Made by a program: the position numbers and the translations under genes | Shown: piece after piece, positions 61,772 through 64,000 of the stretch | Numbering within the stretch: the stretch's first letter is position 1 | How the letters are laid out: each line of letters starts with the position of its first letter | Assembly (NCBI RefSeq): GCF_001723175.1 | Contig: NC_064650.1 | Span: forward strand, 4,030,001 to 4,094,000 | Direction of reading: 5' to 3' | DNA length: 64,000 nt | DNA from: Penicillium oxalicum | Taxonomy: Eukaryota > Ascomycota > Eurotiomycetes > Eurotiales > Aspergillaceae | The notes under the pieces: generated by a model | The model's database searches: none | Told to the model about the DNA's origin: nothing | The model's input: the letters and a program-made list of their open reading frames with translations, nothing else

Positions 61772-64000
61772 ATTGGGAAGATCGGAGAGGATTGGGCTGG
61801 TTTTGGTTTGATTCTGCCAGTGCACTTCTCGGGGATGGTTTACTTGTATTTCTATCATTTCATTCTTTCCCCTTCCTTTTTCTATTGTTTCTTTCCGATG
61901 CACGTGGGATGCCTAGCTTGGGCTGGGTATCCGGTGTGGTGATTCGATGCGATGACACCTCTCAGCCTTGGCGCATTTCCGGATCTCATCACAATGTCGA
62001 AAATGATTGGTATGTCTGAGTATGAATCAAATATTTTACTCTATTCACTAGCCAGACGGCATGATTCCATCCACAGTCTGTGTCTCAGTACCGTCCCCAG
62101 GCCGTTTTCAAGACGTCTCTTCCCTGGAACATGTCGGCCAGCCAGGTATTTGTGTAAGATAGAAGAGAACATGAAGCAACCATGTTCCATGACAAATGGT
62201 TCAAATTGATGGAACATCATCAATGGAGACTTTGGGTTCCTCCAGAAGCTATGGGTGAGAACAGGACCTACGTGGGCTTGTGATGCTGCTGCGCATGGGA
62301 TGTGAAGAGCCCGAAACTTTTTGATACAGTGGGAGCTACAGGCAGTGTCGATGTATTTCCAAGGTCCTGTGACGTGCCAGGCGCAAATCCTCCGATCACC
62401 TTCTACTGCATACGTACCTAGATATGGATATGCACTCGGTCAGAAACATGACAATCCATGCCTCTGCATAGCTTTTGTATCCAGTGCACCTGGCTCCTCC
62501 GCCTGGCCATTGCTCGAGCGACTCTGACCAATACGTCCAGACCAGGAAAAAAGGGCGTACTCATGCAGCCGAGGTATGACTACATCTTCAAGCCAGCATC
62601 TTGATTTAAACGGAGAGACTGCACGAGGCAGCGATCTCATTCAGGTCTTCACCCCTGAATGGCTTATTTCCCACCTCCATCGTAGTCCCCCTTGAGCTTT
62701 TTCCACCTGCAAGGACTAGTAGTCCAGTACTTGGCGGTTGGTGTACCCGTTGTCCAAACAACAAATAGCGCCTCATGCTGGAATCGCTGAGCCTGCGATG
62801 TGGCTGTGTGGAAGTGGAGAACAGCAGATGACTGGATTATTGCTGCCTGACGTTGCAGCCGCACGGTTGCGCCCAAAATAGTCGAGTGGATCCACCACTG
62901 GGTCCGTCCATTTTCCCCTTGGGTTTCATCGCTTAAGCTTGAACTCTGAACGATGTGCACGATGTAGTGTGTTTCTCTCTAGCGGTGAAGCTGGAACAAA
63001 GAGGTTTTTTTTTTGGGACGATAATGATGAGGTATCAAGTCGATGAGTTTCGAGGGCGGAGGGATTTGGCAGTCATTTAGGTATGGATGTTAGTTTGCAA
63101 TTAGCGCTGTATACGACCGGAATGGGAAACTCGTGGTTGATCTCATCGTAACGGGGAGTGGCTTCTCCACGATGATGTGTGGCGGTGCAGATGGCCCGTT
63201 GGGAGGAGGAGCAGATGCAGGGCTGCATGTTGGAACGGTGGAAACAGTCTGGCCCAGGACAAGGCATGCATATGCACAAGCTAGACTTGCAGGCAGGCTC
63301 ACTTTCCACTGCTCGTATACGCCCTTGAGACTAAGTGAGCTGAGTGGACTGGTTATCGTTGTGTGTGGTCGGGGCTCCATCTATGACGAGGGCAACACGC
63401 GGTGGCGGTGGTCTTTAAACCTTGGTATTGAGGTGTGAGTATCGACTACTTGGTCCTTCAGCAATAGGGATGTTTAGTGGTAGAGCCTGTCGAAGGCACA
63501 GTGTCATGCTTGACAACACCAACGATTCCTTGGTGTCATATCCTATTAGATGGAGGCACTACCTACGACCTCATTCTACTAACAGTCGTAAACAGCTTCG
63601 GCGTAGAGCAGCATGTCCTGACTTGATCTCAAATCTTCTAGACAATGCCTTGAATCAACTGCACATCCCCTTCCTGAATTGGGCCTGGATCCCACCATTC
63701 TCATGTGATAAATTGTAGATGCTAATGCTCCATGCCAATCTCCCACCCTTGATGATCCTGATACCTTCCATCGGAACGGTTTCTTCTTCTCTCCACTCTC
63801 GTGCCGAGCCCCCGGCCGTCTTCCGTGACCAGTTGTCGAGTGTGGTCCATGAACCCAACCTGAAAAAGGAAAACAGCTCCATATAAAACCATATGATTGG
63901 CCAAGTGCAAAAGATGAAACTCCTTCGAGGCCGTTCCACTTTGAGAGTCCAGACTGAAGCGGCGGAGGTCGAGTCGAGTGGCCCGTGATTTGGAGAAACA
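61772..64000. other. Right-end region without a supported gene
   Basis: In this 2229 bp I find only ORFs under about 105 codons with random-looking composition, on both strands. A 5' or 3' UTR of a gene outside the window may reach in. No repeat, RNA gene or transposon remnant was visible. Confidence 0.45.

Noticed and set aside
1..64000. Secondary metabolite cluster, transposon, CRISPR array or viral insertion
   Set aside because: No PKS/NRPS/terpene backbone enzyme, terminal repeats, transposase, reverse transcriptase or repeat-spacer pattern was seen; most genes are housekeeping.

Overview
This is a 64 kb stretch of nuclear DNA from a filamentous ascomycete. The proteins look most like those of Eurotiales (Aspergillus/Penicillium-like), but the order is an inference from gene content and not a measured match. 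The fungal signs are many short introns (about 50-130 nt) with GT..AG ends and CTAAC/CTGAC-type branch sites, a pyrimidine-rich promoter on EF-2, and families such as Csf1, a fungal C2H2/fungal_trans regulator, DHA1 MFS, a DUF1989 protein and a Whi5-like protein. I rebuilt 19 protein-coding genes exon by exon. In the 14 spliced, undamaged genes the reading frame closes across every junction. I saw no rRNA, tRNA, CRISPR array, transposon or viral sequence.

Layout, left to right: dynactin p150 (+, cut at the left edge); Ser-rich protein of unknown function (-); DUF300/Ost-alpha-like membrane protein (-); head to head with it, the giant lipid-transfer protein Csf1 (+); a 2.7 kb gene-free gap; EF-2 (+); an RBM26/Rmn1-type RNA-binding protein (+); glyoxalase I (-); a C2H2 transcription factor (-) divergent from an MFS transporter (+); a Whi5-like cell-cycle repressor (-); ribosome-biogenesis GTPase Bms1 (-), divergent from a DUF1989 protein (+); the proteinase B inhibitor Pbi2 (+); a mitochondrial PDK-type kinase (+); a ThDP enzyme (+); an Aro8-type aminotransferase (+); an unknown nuclear-looking protein (+); a Ste20/GCK kinase (+); an unknown conserved-looking protein (+); and 2.2 kb with no gene I can support.

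Most genes are housekeeping and unrelated in function. Three neighbourhoods could be functional units: the transcription factor/MFS pair (perhaps with glyoxalase I), the PDK/ThDP-enzyme/aminotransferase run around 2-oxo acid metabolism, and the DUF300/Csf1 pair, two membrane proteins sharing a 323 bp promoter.

The strongest unexpected signal is technical or evolutionary. Five genes (Ser-rich protein, EF-2, transcription factor, MFS, ThDP enzyme) each have exactly one base missing, in or beside a short run of the same base, and each is otherwise intact. One is EF-2, which is essential and usually lacks a backup copy. This points to systematic base-calling or assembly deletions rather than five pseudogenes. 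Other notable points are very small exons (8, 16, 18, 18 and 36 nt) and a ThDP-enzyme start codon that appears to be split by an intron.
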